A stretch of DNA of 64,000 bases, taken from the NCBI GenBank assembly GCA_946699065.1, contig CAMPDV010000016.1:248001-312000 (forward strand), given 5' to 3'. Within the stretch, counting starts at the first letter, position 1. Each line of letters starts with the position of its first letter. Below are positions 38,630 to 56,753 of the stretch, piece by piece. This DNA comes from Loxodes magnus (taxonomy: Eukaryota > Ciliophora > Karyorelictea > Loxodida > Loxodidae). The notes beneath the pieces were generated by a model. That model was not told where the DNA came from and made no database searches. It saw only the letters and a list, made by a program, of their open reading frames with translations. The translations under genes were made by a program, and so were the position numbers.

Positions 38630-41600
38630 ATGGGGAATGTTTGTAGCAGGTGCTCTAAGAATCAGGCATAAGAGCCTGAGAGTTCAAGCAAAAAGATGCT
38701 ATATTTGGAGAATTTTGAAATAAAAGATCCTCCTCCTTTTTATGGAAAAGCTCTGCCAAAATTTGAATATACGGAAATTGCAACAAGTGTTTTTGATGAA
38801 GAGATCTAGGAGATTGATCAAAATGCATTATAGGAGGAAGAACAGCATATTTAGAAACTCTAGAACTTTGTTTAGTTGGAGTAGTCAAAACAGTTGTAAT
38901 GTGCTTAGCTATTATAGAATAGTTAGACCTAACAGGCTGAAAATCTCAATTAGAGTATAAAAGAGGTTACTTAAGAGTAAGAGTTAACTCCATCTTAATC
39001 TCTTTCAACTTCTTCTGAACATTTGCAAGTAGAGCCTGTAAAGCAAGACAAGAGAAAGGCTTCAATCTTACTAGTAAGACAAGACTCTTCTCGTCCTAGA
39101 TAACTTTCTCTCTGTTCTTTGTTAAGATCTTCATATTTGGGTATTATAAATACTGAAATATCAAATGCTTAGAGGAAAATAGTTAGGTCCTAGGAAGATA
39201 TTAACTTCATATCCAAAAACGTTAAAAACTTCTTTACTTTCAACAGTTTTGAAGAAAATGAGGCTAACTTGATTAAGTCTTATATTCAAATCTATGAATT
39301 TAAAAGTGGAGAGTATATTTATTAAGAGGGATAATTAGCTTCAAGTGCATTTTTGCTCAAAAAAGGAGAACTTGAAATTATTCAGGATGGAGAATCAAGC
39401 ACTATCACTTAAGGATAATGCTTCGGAGAAATAGCACTTATGCTAGAAACATTTAGAGAATGCAGTGTTAAAGCCATTACGGACTGTGAGTTAATTGCAA
39501 TTGATAGAAAAACTTATAAGTAGGGAATTTAGTGGATCTCTAGGAAAAATTTTAGAGAAAATAGAATTTTTATAGAGAAAATTCCTATACTAGCTAATTT
39601 AACGACTGAGCAAAAAGATAAAATAACAAATTCACTAACTACATAGAACTTTACTAAAGGGGATTATATAATTTCTCAGGGAGAAAGAGGAGATAGGATG
39701 TTTGTCATTAAGCATGGCAAAGTCAGCATTTAAATTAATCAATAGGAGAAATTCCAGCTTTAGAAAGGAAACTATTTTGGAGAGCTGAACTTACTAAATG
39801 ATACACCACGAACTGCTGATGTTATTGCAATTGATAATTAAGTTCAGTGTCTTGTTTTGTTGAGAGAAACTTTGCAACAGGTTTTGGGTGGTAATCTTTA
39901 ATCATCCATTAACAAGAACATCATAAAAATCGCTTTCCAAAGGAACCCTATTCTAAAGGATCTTATGACAGAATAGGTAGATAATATAGCTAAGGTAGTT
40001 GAGATAAAGAAGTATAAAAAGGATGAAAAGATTATCGCAAAAGGAGAAAAATGCTTCTTAAACCTATATATAATGCTCTAAGGTTAGATATGTTTAGAGA
40101 CATCGCAAGAAACTATCTAGCCTTATTTCATTGGTGAGAAGTACATTTACAATTTAGATTAAACAACTAGTTGGAATGATAATTTCATGGCTACTACTGA
40201 AGTAGATCTAGCTTTTATTTCATATCACGATCTGATTAATACCTTAGAAGGATAAAGTCTCAAAGAGACAATTGACTAAAACAAGCTTATTAACACACTT
40301 AAAAATATTCCCATATTAAGAAACTTAACCCTCACCTAATTAAAGCTACTATAACAATCGCTCAAAATAGAGAACTTCATCAACTAGTAGCCAATAGTTC
40401 AATAAGGAACAATAGGAGAAAAAGTATACATTGTAAAGGAAGGGACTGTTTCGGTCTATAAAGAAAACTAGTTTCTTTATGACGTATCTAAGTTGGACTA
40501 TTTTGGAGAAAGAAGCTTATTATTTGAAAAGCCAAGAGCAGCCACTATAAAATCTAAAGGGGAATCTCAATGTTGGGTCATTGAAAAACAAACTTTTAAC
40601 GCCATTCTTGGAGAGAAAATGAAAGAAACCCTTTTAAGAAGAATACAACTTCAAGATGAAAACGTTCAGCCTCAACAATTATAATTCCTATAAGTAATTG
40701 CTTCAGGAATTTTCAGTACAATAGTATTTGCGAAGCATGAAACTTTGAACTTATTTTATATAGTTAAGTGTGTGTCAAGACATAAAATTCAGAAATATGA
40801 TCTATATTAGAGTCTTAAGAACGAAAGGTAGATTTTAATGTCACTTGATCATCCTTTCATTAATAAAATGATAAGAACCTACAAAGATGAAATGAGGATT
40901 ATCTTTCTTATGGAGTTTCTAAAAGGTAATATCTTTTATGACTACATGACGATCTATAATTAGCAGCAAGCTCAATTTTACGCTGCTAATATTTTAGTTA
41001 TTCTAGAATATTTGCATGAACGTAAGATCGCTTACTGCGATTTAAAGCCCAAAAACTTCATTATTGATTATTAAGGATACTTAACGCTAATAGACTTCAG
41101 AACTGCAAAAGTTGTAGAGCAAAGAGCCTATACTTAGATAGGTACTCCACATTATATGGCTCCTGAAGTTATTTAAGGGAAAGGATATAATCAAATGGTA
41201 GATATCTGGTCTTTTGGTGTAATGATTTACGAATTTATCTGTGGAATGATGCCTTTTGGAAATGATGTGGAAGATCCTTATAGCGTTTATGAGGAAATTT
41301 TAAAACATAACTTAACCTTCCCAAGCTTTGTAAGCGAAATGTAAAGTGCTAAATTTTTGATAGAGTAACTGCTATCTATAAATCCCGTCCTCAGAACCAG
41401 AGGAGACACTTCTAGTCTTCGAAATCATGAGTTCTTTTTTGATTTTGACTGGGTAAATTTTTTAACTTCAGGATAAACTTTAAACTAAGCAGATGACTCC
41501 ACCAATTTAGCCATCTCTACAAGATTTCTGGACTTTGGCAGATTTACAAGCAAATAAGAAAAAATCTCTTTAGTAGGTACTAAGTGAACAAGTAAGATCT

Positions 41601-41715
41601 CATTTCTTTACAGGCTTAATTTGATCTATCTGATGAAATTAAAAAGGTAGATCTTTCAGGAGGGAGCAATAATTTAGGTAAAGGCTACGAACCAAACTGG
41701 GACCAAGACTTTTGA
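38630..41715 (+). CDS. cGMP-dependent protein kinase-like, copy 1
   Basis: 1014 residues, two introns near the 3' end (41453-41471, 19 nt; 41592-41613, 22 nt), TGA 41713. N-terminus MGNVCSRC fits myristoylation plus palmitoylation, so membrane association is likely. Four cyclic-nucleotide-binding domains follow: ~200-300 ([18 protein letters not shown]), ~315-425 ([18 protein letters not shown]), ~435-540 (degenerate, no Arg in the cassette) and ~555-670 ([18 protein letters not shown]). The kinase is at ~687-943 with FYIVKCVS (VAIK Lys), YCDLKPKN (HRD Arg replaced by Cys), DFRTAK (DFG Gly replaced by Arg, codon 41099-41101), GTPHYMAPE and DIWSFGV. Domain order matches alveolate PKGs. The C-terminus ends NWDQDF, a tail shared by all three copies. 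Nucleotide specificity is inferred. Confidence 0.9.
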
Positions 41716-43014
41716 GAGATTTCAAAATTTATTTATTCTAAGTACTAAAAGGAAACTTTATAACTCTTTCATTCTACTTCTAACTCTAACTGCTACTATA
41801 TTATTTAAGGCAGCTAAGCAACCATCATATATAGAAAGTAGCAGTGGCATATAGAAATATCTATACATTAGTACTATAATATTTGTAGTAGATGACTATT
41901 GCTTCAACATTTAACCAAAGCTTCTATTTATAAACTTCAATCACTATAAAGCTGAATTAGCTGTTCGTAAACTTAGTATACAAGAAAGGAAAACTAATAG
42001 ACTTAACTAGTGTATTTAATAAGCTGGTAAATATATTATTAGAAGTAATCTCAATATTGATAAGAAGCATCAAATTAAAACAAGAATGGATAACTTAAAA
42101 GAAAGAAGGAGAGTAAGGCAGCTTTTACTAGTAAAATAAGTAGCATAGGGACATAGTTACTATAATAGACAAAATAGGTATAAATTAGCTTATAAATGAT
42201 ATAAACTAATAGTAATATAAATCTATATAAAATTAATTCTTATGAAAAATAAATTTAAAGCAAGTAAATATCTGATTATCTAATCTTGAAAATTAAGAGA
42301 TTTTAGTAAATAAATGGTAGAAGTTAATTCTTTATTAAATAAAAAAGAGAAAGGATTATTAATAGAGAAACAGAAGTATAAATACATAGTATTGAGAATA
42401 ATAAATATTGTTATTATAAGAAAAGCATGATATTCATTGTAAATAAAAGCAATACTAAGATTCATTTCTTTAATAAAAAAGATTGGAATAGGTTGAGATG
42501 TCTGGTATAATATGGTTGAAGATATAAGCAAGAATATTTTAATTAGACATTAGAGATTAAAACATTTTTCAATCTTGCTAACTGAAGATATAATAAAGCA
42601 TCAAAAATAGAGATAGAAAGCGATGACTCGCTTTCTCATTAAACTATAATTAAAAAATATTTAAAATTAACATATTTTCCAGCCAATCCTCGCTAACTTA
42701 ATAAAATAAGTTTAAAGCAAAGGTTAATAATCATAACTTTAAGACTAAAAAGGCTTAAAGTATTATAGAACTAAATAAAGTTTAATTCTAAAATCTAGGA
42801 AATTAGCCAACTAAAGAATAATAAGCTTGCAATTAGTTAAACATCTTGAACATATAATTTATATGCTTATTATGCAAACTTCTTTTGTATAAGCTATTCA
42901 ACCAACTAATTAACTAAATATCAAATAATTAAATTACAATTACATATGATTGAATGCTTTTAGGTTAAAATAAGTTAAATATAATTATACTTGTCTTTAG
43001 CAGTAAGTTTAATT
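41716..43014. other. Spacer between kinase copies 1 and 2
   Basis: AT-rich; a minus-strand ATG frame near 42531 has spacer-like composition and is not accepted. Confidence 0.4.
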
Positions 43015-46530
<3,516 letters not shown>

Positions 46531-46610
46531 TAATAAAATATATTAACTTTTAAAGTATTATTTACTGTTAAGGCTTATTTACTTAAAATTATTTCAGTAT
46601 AATAAATTTA

Positions 46611-49600
46611 ATGGGTTAAGTTTGCTGTCAGAGCGAATTCTAAAAGTTAGATAAGCAGGAAAGACCTGCTAGCTATTCAGGTAGCGTTCATGATATTTTT
46701 AGGCCTAGACCTAAAGAAACTTAATTATTTAATTCGTCTGAAAGTGATCAAAAGCATTATTCCTCTCAATTCTTCTAAACCAATAAAAATAGATTATCTT
46801 TAGACAAGAAATTTGATCTTAGTTCAAACTTTGATAATAAATTCACCTAGTGAAGGAGAAGTACGTAAGTGTTTAGCTAAGCGAATGAATTAACCCCTGG
46901 TATTGAAAGTTAGATTTAGAATGGCAAAGGAAAAAGTAAAGCTAAAAGCACTGAAACTAATGGAAACCTTTTTTAAGAGAATACTGAAGAAGAAATTGAC
47001 ATCCCATCAACACCTCCCCCTGATGAGACTCCTTAAGGACAGTAACATATAGTGCTACCTATAAGAAAGGAAATTCCACTTTATTCTGAGATAGAGTAGA
47101 TAAATATTAATAGAAAAACCCTAGTAATGAAAACAATTAGATCATAAGATATATAACCAGAAGATGGAATGTAGCAATAGTTTAATAAGATACTAGCTAA
47201 TATATGCTTTAACTTTGATTTAGATGATAAGCTTATTTTGTAAAACTCCAAACAGTAAACTATTGAGTTTTATACATAGCCAACTACAACACACGATGTT
47301 AAGCAGATAGGAGAAATAATGAGAAAGGCAACTGTTAATGTTCCTGCTATCAATATAAAAGTGGAATTAACTCCCTTTAACAAGTTAAACTATTCTGGCG
47401 CTTAAATAAACCTGTCTAAATCCCAGAATTTAGTTAACTCGATGAGGAGTGGAACTTAAAGAACAACAGAAAGAAGTTCTAGAAGATTAAAGCCACAGTT
47501 TACCAGGAAGCAGTAAAGCTATTTATTTGAAGAAAGCTATGAGTTTGTAGAAAGTACTCCAGTAATAAATATGAAATAGACATAATAATTCATACTAGAA
47601 AAGGAGAATCAAAGCTTACTAGAATTTTAGGATATAAAATCATACTCTTCAAGATAAATATAGGAATCAAGATAAAGAGTAACTTAGCAATCTGTTGAAA
47701 CTTATTCCTTTTACTAAATAAACTCTTAATTAGGACTAGAAAGAGAACTATTAAATGCTGAAATAATCGATAAACCAAAAACAGAAACGGAAAAGTAATT
47801 TTTACTGAGTTATATAAGAAAGATAAACTAGGATAACTAGCTTAGCGAAGAAGAAGAATTTATCTTTTTAAACAATTTTACACACTTTAAAGTGCTTTAA
47901 GGGGATATCATATATGAAAAAGGACAATAGGCAAATAATGCTTATATTCTAGAATCAGGCAAACTAGAAATTTATGATGGACAAGAAAAAAGTGGAAAAT
48001 ATACTCCTGGACAAATGTTTGGAGAAATAGCTCTTTTACTGGAAGTAGTTAGAGAGGCAACAGTTAAAGCCTCAAAGGCTTCAACATTATGAGCAATAAG
48101 CAGGTATGCGTTTAGATAGTCAATTGAAAGGATACATAGAAATAATAAAGTCGAAAATAGGTAATTCATTGAAAGTTTAACATTACTGGCTAATCTAACT
48201 GATGAGCAAAAAGAAAAAATAACTAATTCTTTAGTTTTGGTTAGATATATCAAAAATGACTTTATAACTTAAGTAGGAGAAAATGCAGACAGAATGTATA
48301 TTATAAAGCAAGGGTTAGTCCATATTTATGAGAATCGCTAACTAAAAAACATATTAAAAAGAGGAGCATTTTTCGGAGAATTGAACTTAGAAAATTAAGT
48401 AACTCGTACTTAAGATTCAGTTGCTCACACAGATGTAGTAAAATGCTTGGTTCTAATAAGAGACATCATTAAAAAGATACTAGGAAATGATTTCTAGGAA
48501 ATACTATACAGAAATATTATCCTAAATGGATTAAAATATAATAATATACTGAAGAACTTAATGCCTGACTAACAGCAGGCAATTTCTAAGAATATAATAA
48601 TTACTCATTATAAGAAAGGAGAAGTTATAATAAAGAAAGAAACGTCGTGTTGTGATACTTTGTATGTAATTATTCAAGGTAATCTTGTTAAATAATTTAC
48701 TTAAGAAGCTATTAAGCCTTATTGCTTAGGAGAGAAGTACCTTTTTTATGACTAAAAAGGCATATTATGAATTGACAATATTATAGCTGAGAACGAAGTT
48801 ATTATAGGTTCAATCAGCTAGGCTAAACTTTAAGAAATACTAGGGGGAATACTTAAAGACGTTATTAGTTAGAATGAATTGCTATCCACAATAAAAAATG
48901 TCTGAATACTAAAATCCCTTAATAACAAGCAGCTAAGAGAACTTTTGAAACTACTATAAACAATAAATTTTAGAAATAATCAAAAAGTAATAAAGGAAAA
49001 TTAAGATGGTGGTGCTTTTTATATGATATAACGAGGGAAAGTAAAAGTTATGAAAGAGGGTCAGCTATAATATTCTTTAGGGAAATATGATTATTTTGGA
49101 GAAAGAGCGTTACTTTTTAACTCACCAAATAATATTACAGTAGTCGCTAATGGATAATTAACTTGCTGGATGGTTAGTAAAGAGAGCTTCAACAAGCTTA
49201 TGGGAGAAAAAGTAAAGTAAATTTTAAAGAAGAGACTAGATATGTAATTCTAGTAAATTGAACTCATGGATATACAATGTCTTAAGGTTTTAGGAAGTGG
49301 AATATTTAGTACTATCGTTCTGTGTAAACATAAAGAGAAAGATGTTTTCTATGCTCTAAAATGCATATCTAGATAAACAGTTGAAGCTCATAAGCTTTAT
49401 GATAAGATTAATAACGAAAGGCAAATTTTATTATCGATTGATCATCCATTTATTATGAGATGTGTTAAGACTTTTAAAGACTCAGAAAGAGTCTATTTTT
49501 TGAACGAATTTGTGCTTGGGGTTAATTTATTATAAGTCCTTTCATAAATAGGAGTCCTAAAGAATAGCTTAGCTTAGTTTTATGCTGCAAATATTTTAAT

Positions 49601-50307
49601 AATTTTGGAGTATCTTCATGATCGAAATATCGCATACAGAGATCTTAAGCCTATTAACTTAATAATGGATAGTTCAGGATATTTGATACTTTTGGATTTT
49701 AGAACTGCCAAGATAGTTGACGAGAGAAGCTATACTTTATTAGGAACCCCTCATTACACATCCCCTGAAGTGATAGTAGGAAAAGGAAGCAACACAGCAG
49801 TAGATATATGAGCTTTTGGAATTATGCTATATGAATTTGTTTGTGCAAAAGTACCTTTTGGAACTGATAAAGAAGATCCTTATGAAGTTTATAGCGACAT
49901 TCTTAAGCATGAACTAAATTTTCCAGGTTTCATTGATAAAAATAATACTGCTAAATCTTTGATAGAACAAGCGTTGGATAAATGTCATTAAACTCGTCCT
50001 TCTGCATAGATCCTTAAAAACCACGAGTTTTTTGAAGGATTTGAATGGGTAAGATTTAATTCAGGAAAAAATAATACAAAAGGAATTAGAAGCTCCATAT
50101 TCTCCCGATCTTCAAAAATAAGAAAAGGATCTTAAAGAATGGTAAAAGCAAACTAAAAACATCAACGAAATTTTGGAAGATTATGTAATTTCCTTTATAC
50201 AGTTGGAATAATAATCAATATCTGATATCGATCTTTCATGTATCTTATCTGTAGAAAGTTACAACAAGAATATAAATGATTCTATATAGTGGGATAGGGA
50301 TTTTTGA
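46611..50307 (+). CDS. cGMP-dependent protein kinase-like, copy 3
   Basis: 1220 residues, introns 50049-50064 (16 nt) and 50185-50202 (18 nt) at the same places as in the other copies, TGA 50305-50307. N-terminus MGQVCCQS; the disordered region before the first cNMP-binding domain is the longest of the three (~390 residues). Binding cassettes: MFGEIALLLEVVREATV, AFFGELNLENQVTRTQD, a degenerate third, and DYFGERALLFNSPNNITV, whose cassette Arg is lost. Kinase: FYALKCIS, YRDLKPIN, DFRTAK (Arg 49701-49703), GTPHYTSPE, and DIWAFGI in which W is TGA 49809-49811 where copies 1 and 2 have TGG. The tail ends WDRDF. Copies 2 and 3 are closer to each other than to copy 1. Confidence 0.9.
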
Positions 50308-51161
50308 TCTGAGTTGATTAATTTACAACTTTTTGCTTAAATTTAATTTATACTTATCATAACTAACATATGTAATGCATGTAATGTAAGTAATACATAT
50401 AATGTATACTACTCTAAGAATAATCTCAATCCTAAATTGTTATGCATGTAATTAGTACTTAAAGAAGTGGTTAATAAAGATTAATCCCTACTTCAAAAAT
50501 TCGATCATAACTTTAAATGTTATGAACTAATCAATAATCAAAAGCAAATTCTGTGTAGCATTTTATTGTCTATGTGTGTTGAATATTCGCTCCGACTATT
50601 GAAAGAAATTAATTTTATAATTTTTATTTTTATTAGCCTAAATTTATTTCAATAAGAATGATATTTCAAGATAAATAAAGTACGAGTGGAAGTTTAAGAT
50701 TTAATATGTTAATATAAATTGTAAGGCTTATTATTTCCTTAAGAAAAGACACTATCTCAATACATATAAAAAGATTTAGCACACCTATAAAATCTTTTAT
50801 TTCTATTGTAGTCTTTGAATTTCATTTTTTATTATTTTTAGATTTCTATTTAAGATTACTGTAGATGTTGGTCAAAAAATTAAATTTACTTTTTCATTCT
50901 TGAAAAATTTCTATATTGTACCTCAAAATTTCACAACTTTCAAATTTAGAATTTTTTTTCTTGAACACTACTTTTGTGACCGATCTTCTTCAGTTTTCAA
51001 AATCACTTCCTTTCTTCCTTTTCTTTGAAAAATTTAAAAGCATTTTTCTTATGAAAGCTTTTTTATTCTTATATTCTTTTGTTTCTTTTTCTCAATATTT
51101 TTATTCTTTAAACCTTTCTATTTATAGATTTATCATATTATGATTTACTAATAATTTTAAT
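50308..51161. other. AT-rich spacer
   Basis: A plus-strand ATG frame at 50916-51143 is Phe/Leu-rich because of pyrimidine tracts and is not accepted as a gene. Confidence 0.4.
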
Positions 51162-51506
51162 TCACTTTTTCTTGATCTTTTTACTTATTTTTTTCTAGCT
51201 TTTACTGCTTTATTTGGATAAAATTTTTTTTAATGTATTTACTTCATCTTCCATCATAACTTTTAATTTTTGCAATTCTTATTTATTGTTTATTTAGATG
51301 TCCTCTATTTATTCTCTAACAATTTTTTGCTCATTTATATCCTTTCTTCTCCCTAATAACTTTGATATCTTCTTTAAATTTATTATCTAAGATTTATAAA
51401 TTTTCTTTTGCTTTTACCTGTTATTATTATGATTTTCAATCTCTAAAGTTTTAAAATTTTAAGGATTTATAGGGTGCTATGAATTTTAAGGTTAATAACT
51501 GTTCTA
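51162..51506 (-). CDS. Possible coiled-coil protein fragment
   Basis: A minus-strand frame between two TGA codons reads as charged coiled coil (INEQKIVREQIEDI, NNKQELQKLKVMMEDEV, TLKKIL) and ends Lys-rich at TGA 51162-51164. There is no good ATG; it may be an internal exon of a larger gene or chance in purine-rich DNA. Confidence 0.25.
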
Positions 51507-54105
51507 TCAAAGTTTCTTTGATGATTTTATTATTACTATACATTTTTTATCTTAGTTAAGAACTTTTCCCCTCTTTATAAAGAACTTAATAGGATCAAAA
51601 TTATAATCTATTAGTCATTCTCAAAGTAATCTAATTATTGCAAAGCCTATGCATTATACATTAATTTACTCTACTATCTCTCTGGGTTTTTGATCAAATT
51701 ACCTTTCTTTTAAATATTTAACTTATTATTTTTATTTTGAAAGGCAGATTATTAAATCTCTCTTATTTAACACTAAAAATTTCTCTTTTTGCTAAAATTC
51801 CTGTTAATTAACTCTTTTCTATTACTTTTACTTTTGTTAATAATACAAGCAAAGTTAAAAATAAGAAGCTTCAATATGTAATGAATGAAAGCAGCATATT
51901 TTATACTTTCTAATGCAGAATAAAGTTTTTCTTTCGTTATCTTTAGATGTAGTTCATATTTATTACCTGCAGATATTCAATATTATCTCTTTTATTTGTC
52001 TTAATACCAATAACTAAAATTCTTCTAATTTATCCTTCAAAATATGCTTATTTCTTTGATTATTTACTACAGATATTTTTACCTCAAGCCTAAATATTCA
52101 AATAAGAGCTAATTCGTTTTTTAAATTTAATATTTTACTATCTTTTTAGATAATTTTTGTATTAGAGTGTTTAACAGAATTGATACTATTTAAGCTAATA
52201 CCTAAAGAATTAGAATTATAATAAGAGCAGCAGAAGTAGATTAGTAAAAAGCTTATGATCCTTCAACCAAAATATATTAAAGCTAAGAAAAAGCAAGATT
52301 TTGCTTATTTATCTCTAAATATGTGAATATCTATTAATGCTTCATTCTTCAATAAGCTTCTTGCTTATAAAAGAAGCAATTTTGAATAGAAGAATTTATG
52401 AATAATTAGCTTAAATATAACCTCTTAGAGGCGAATTAGTTTTACCAGATATTCTCTTACAATAATTTCTCTATCAGTATTGTCATCTTTAAGCTGTCAA
52501 ATATTTTGTTCTATTATTATCACCAAAGTAATAAATCATCACACATTCTTTCATTTACTAGCTATTTTATCTAAGATATCTTTATAAATGCTAGCTGTCC
52601 ATCACATATCAGTATTATTTTAATCTTGCGATTTAAATTAAATAATAAAATATTTTATAAAGCTAAAGAGTTTAAACTAAGATTAGAGTATTAAAGTTAA
52701 TTGTATTTAGCATTCATAAGAAACTATCTTAGATATCCTAGAATTTATATTCCCTTTATTTCCTCTTTAGTTTAAATGCTTAATAATCTCATCTTAAAAG
52801 AAAATTCTCTTGCTTTTACTTTAAAAACCTATTTTTTTGACGCGTAAGTAAAGAAATTTATATCTTGAAAAGCTAACCAATAACTAACTTAAGACTAATC
52901 TGCTTCAACTAGTACTTTTAAGCAAAGGCACTAAATCTAGTTGACTTAAATCTGAAATGTAAATTGCTGAAAAGTCTAGGATCTTTGTATGATTTAAAAA
53001 ATTCTTTCAATAAGTTTGGCTGATCATGCTCTATATGAATATCATGACTCAAGGATTTAGTAAATCTATAGTAGAGGGTAATAAGAGCGAATTAGTATAT
53101 ATAAATGAATCATCATAGAAGTAATTACTAGTATACTTATTAAATTGCTTTTAAATTACAAAATTGACTAAGATAAGTTTAATATCTGCCTTCTTTTCCC
53201 TAATTTACAGTATAAAGAGATTAGATAATTCTTTAAAAATATTATAATTAAGAGAGTGATAAGAGTACTATTAGATATATATTCACTACTATAGTTACTT
53301 TATTTTATCTCACTTTCTTTTTATCCTTCTTCTTACTTCTGTTAGCTATTATAATCCTCTTTTAGCAGTTTATTAATAACTTATAGTTTATATGACTATA
53401 TAAGCTTAAGTTAGGTATCAGAGTATTAATGAGTGATGAAATAACTAGAGCTTCTATAGTCTGTTTTATTAAATTTGGGGTAAGTTTATAATTTTAAATG
53501 GTTAATATTTCATACTAAGTTAGTTATTAAAGCTAACTTATTTATATCTAATTATAGAGAAACTCTATTTAAACTAGTAATCACTCTAATATGATTATAC
53601 TTAGACTTATCTAATATCATCTTAAAAATAGCCTTTGTTATATTTTTTTGAATTTATAAGCATCTAGCTAGACATTGAGAAAAAGAACGTTAGGTTAGCT
53701 ATTATGAAAAGCTGAATTGTTTGAGGACTAAAGATAACTAATAGATTGCAACTTTCTTTTATTATAAAAAGCTTATTTAAACAACTAAGGCATAAGAATT
53801 ATCAGTCTCTTTTAATAAAATAGTCTCTTAAACTTCCTTTTATATAAGTACTTTATCTCATATATTATTGGGATAGAATCCTTTAAAAGTATTTATACTA
53901 GCTTTAATTATATTACATTACAGCTACTAACTCAGCTTCATATCTTAAGAGTTGAATTAGATAAATAGGCATAAATAAAAAGACTATTTGTAGTTATGAT
54001 GTTGTGAGTATAGAAATAGCTTAGTATACTGATTATATCTATTTGCCATTTAGCATTGGAAAAGAAATAGTTTTAAAGGTAATTAAATAAAGTTAAAGCT
54101 TAAAT
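51507..54105. other. AT-rich spacer, no gene seen
   Basis: About 2.6 kb with nothing I can support on either strand. Confidence 0.4.
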
Positions 54106-54677
54106 ATGATCCCTAGAGTTGCTAATTACACTGGATATATTAGTTATGGAAATTCGCACAAGCCAACACTTAAACCTGGCAAAGATGCTGATTATTTTTC
54201 CAATGCTAAAATATATGAAACATACAATGCTCCAAAAATGAAATCATACCTCAGCGAGAATAGTAATTGAAAAACCACTTACTCAGTATAGAATTCAACG
54301 ATAGCCCCAGAAGTTTTAAAGCGTTAAACTTGTTTTAACTGTAAGTTATTTTATAAGAAGAGATTGGAAAATCAAGAATTGACTCAAAACAATAAAATTT
54401 CAATGCTAACCACTGGCAAACAGTATAGAGAGATAGTTATCAATTTATAAGATAGTCGCCTAAGTCATAACCCCCAGTTAATAGGATTAAGTAATAGATT
54501 AAAACAGTTTAGTACCCTATTTAATTAACAGAGTCTTAGGATAAGTTTTCCTTCATAAACTACATACAGAGGCAACCATATTCAGAATCTAGTCAAACAT
54601 ATCTAGATCCATTACCCAATAGAAGTTAAACAATCAGTTCAGCTTATAAAGAGGTAAATCTCTTAGACAATAAATGA
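54106..54677 (+). CDS. Hypothetical protein, 183 residues, one intron
   Basis: Not recognised. ATG 54106; frame 1 reads RVANYTGYISYGNSHKPTL to GKQYREI, frame 2 resumes with SPKSQPPVNRIKQQIKTVQ and ends NLLDNK at TGA 54675. A 20-nt intron at 54436-54455 (GTTATC...GATAG) joins them, though its donor GTTA is weaker than usual. A CFNCKLF pair may bind metal. Short repeated Tyr/Pro/Lys elements in the N-terminal part recall small axonemal proteins, but that is a guess. One Trp is TGA (NSNWKTT). Confidence 0.55.
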
Positions 54678-55286
54678 AAATTTCTTAGTAAAAGGAATAT
54701 TAAATAGCTTAATTATATCTATATCTAATTAATCTTTCTTATTATAATAAGTATGTTCATATCTTCTTTAGCTTTATCCTTTTAATCTTATTTAATACTT
54801 TACCTGCTTTTATAAAAGTAGCCTTCAAGTTATTAATTATGATTATAACAAACTTATTTTTCACTCAGTGGGATTGCTATATTATGAAAATAGGCAATCC
54901 TATAAATTGCTTCTATTAGACTTACCTTATTACCTAAAGTAATCATTTATAGATTTCCAATGTTGGCAAAAAGTGAATAATAGTAGCTTAAGTTAGTAAA
55001 GGTTTTAGGTCTTTAGAATGTAAGCAAATATAAATAGATGTATTAATCTGTATTGGTAATACCTTTCTAATTTAAATTAACCATATTACTGACTTGTATA
55101 AGCTATTGGATTAGATAAAAGGTATGAATAACCTTTGCCTTAAATAGCTTACTAGCTTCTATTTCTAATAGCTCTCTTAGCACAACCACCCACTAACCTA
55201 GTAATTAACATTAGTTATGCTAGAATGTAGAAAGGGTATGAAATATGCTGTTTAGTAGATTAAATAAGTGACTTATTAAATAATAA
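54678..55286. other. Spacer
   Basis: AT-rich DNA between two same-strand genes; no gene seen. Confidence 0.4.
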
Positions 55287-56753
55287 ATGTCTCTAAAGAT
55301 ATTAAATAAGAACTAGAAAACAGGAGATGTTCTAAAAGAAAGGTCATTTTCCTAGCCTGATTACTTCACTATTTAGTAAACTATCAGCATCAGATATTCT
55401 ATTAATTCATAGCATAACAGAAATAGCCTAGTCTTCAGGTAAAAGAATCTAAAGAAATGCCAACCTAAGCTAAATTTATTCTCTGAGCCTAAATCTTCAA
55501 ATTAAGAAATTGAATAGAAGGATAAGCAAAATTTAAAAGCACCTTTAACTTAAAACTCTAGGTAAGCTAATGAACTAATATAATTTGAAAGCTTCAGTTA
55601 ATAAAGAAACTCTAACTACTTTGGTGATTTAAGTGATGAGAAGCTCAGTAACTTGGATAATAAGGAGATCATAATGAAACTGTATAAGAACATTAAAAAA
55701 CTGGAACAGCAAAATGTAAAGAAATAAAGGGAGCTAAATTAGAGAATACTCAACCTTTAAGAAGAAGTCCACTCAAAGGAGGGCATAATAGAGTAATTAG
55801 AATAGAACTTGGAAGAAACTTGGGAAAAAGAAATACTATTATCATAGATTGCTGACTATGAGTACTAGAATAAGCAATTACTCAAATAGAACTTCTTACA
55901 GAATGAACAAATAAACGAATTTTAGAACTAGATACAGTAATTAAGAAATTAACTAGAGGGAAAGAATAAGAAAATAAGTGACTTATAGTAGCAAATCTAA
56001 GGAAATATGGAATAAAATATTCAATGAAAGTCAAAAGAAATGGACGAACTATAAGATGAAATAAGATAGCTAAGATTTAAGTATAAAAAGCTAAAAAAAG
56101 AGAACAACTCTTGGAATTTATAGCTTTAAAACCAGCATAACGAAATGAATGAATAAATAACAAATCTTTAAAAGAAATTGAAGCAGAAGGAGGAAAAACT
56201 GCTGAAGCAGCAAATTGAAGCTGAGGAAAGGATTAATAAAGTTTATATGTAACTGTATTCGAAACATAATGAGCCTTAGTAACAGCTATTATAAGCTTAG
56301 CCTGATTCTAAAGATTAAGTATGTAACGAAATTTTGGATGATCTTGAGTATTTACTCTTTAATCTAAATTTTCACGACTAAGAAGTTAAAAAGATAATGT
56401 CAAACAGAAATAACTAAGAATTGGTGTTTAGGATGAGGATTATTCAATAGATAGTACAGCACATTATTATGAAATCAAATGCAAACTAGTGAACAGAAGG
56501 TTCTATTAAAAGCAAATTAACAAAATAGTCAATTTCTGAATATAAGTCATGCAATGTATCTCCGAGATCGAAAAACTACATTGAACCTAATACTCTAAAT
56601 ACTAACGAAGAACTTGAAGACACCAAAAAAATGAATCCGGTTATGGTCTTAAATCTACAGAACCATGCAAGATTGAGTTAGTACTAAATGGAATACGCTC
56701 CAGAAGAACTTGAATAACAATTTATATTTAACACCTGTGAAAGTGATGTTTGA
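55287..56753 (+). CDS. Long coiled-coil protein, 488 residues
   Basis: ATG 55287 to TGA 56751-56753 without introns. Residues 1-115 are polar and Gln/Ser-rich; ~125-345 are almost continuous heptads (IIMKLYKNIKKLEQQNV, EQLEQNLEETWEKEILL, QQLRNQLEGKNKKISDLQQQ). The C-terminal ~100 residues are non-coiled and end NTCESDV. Very high Gln content comes from TAA/TAG codons. The architecture is that of centrosomal or basal-body scaffold proteins; no specific family was recognised. Confidence 0.7.

Noticed and set aside
50916..51143. Phe/Leu-rich plus-strand ORF
   Set aside because: Composition follows from pyrimidine tracts; no motif, and the opposite strand reads more like protein.
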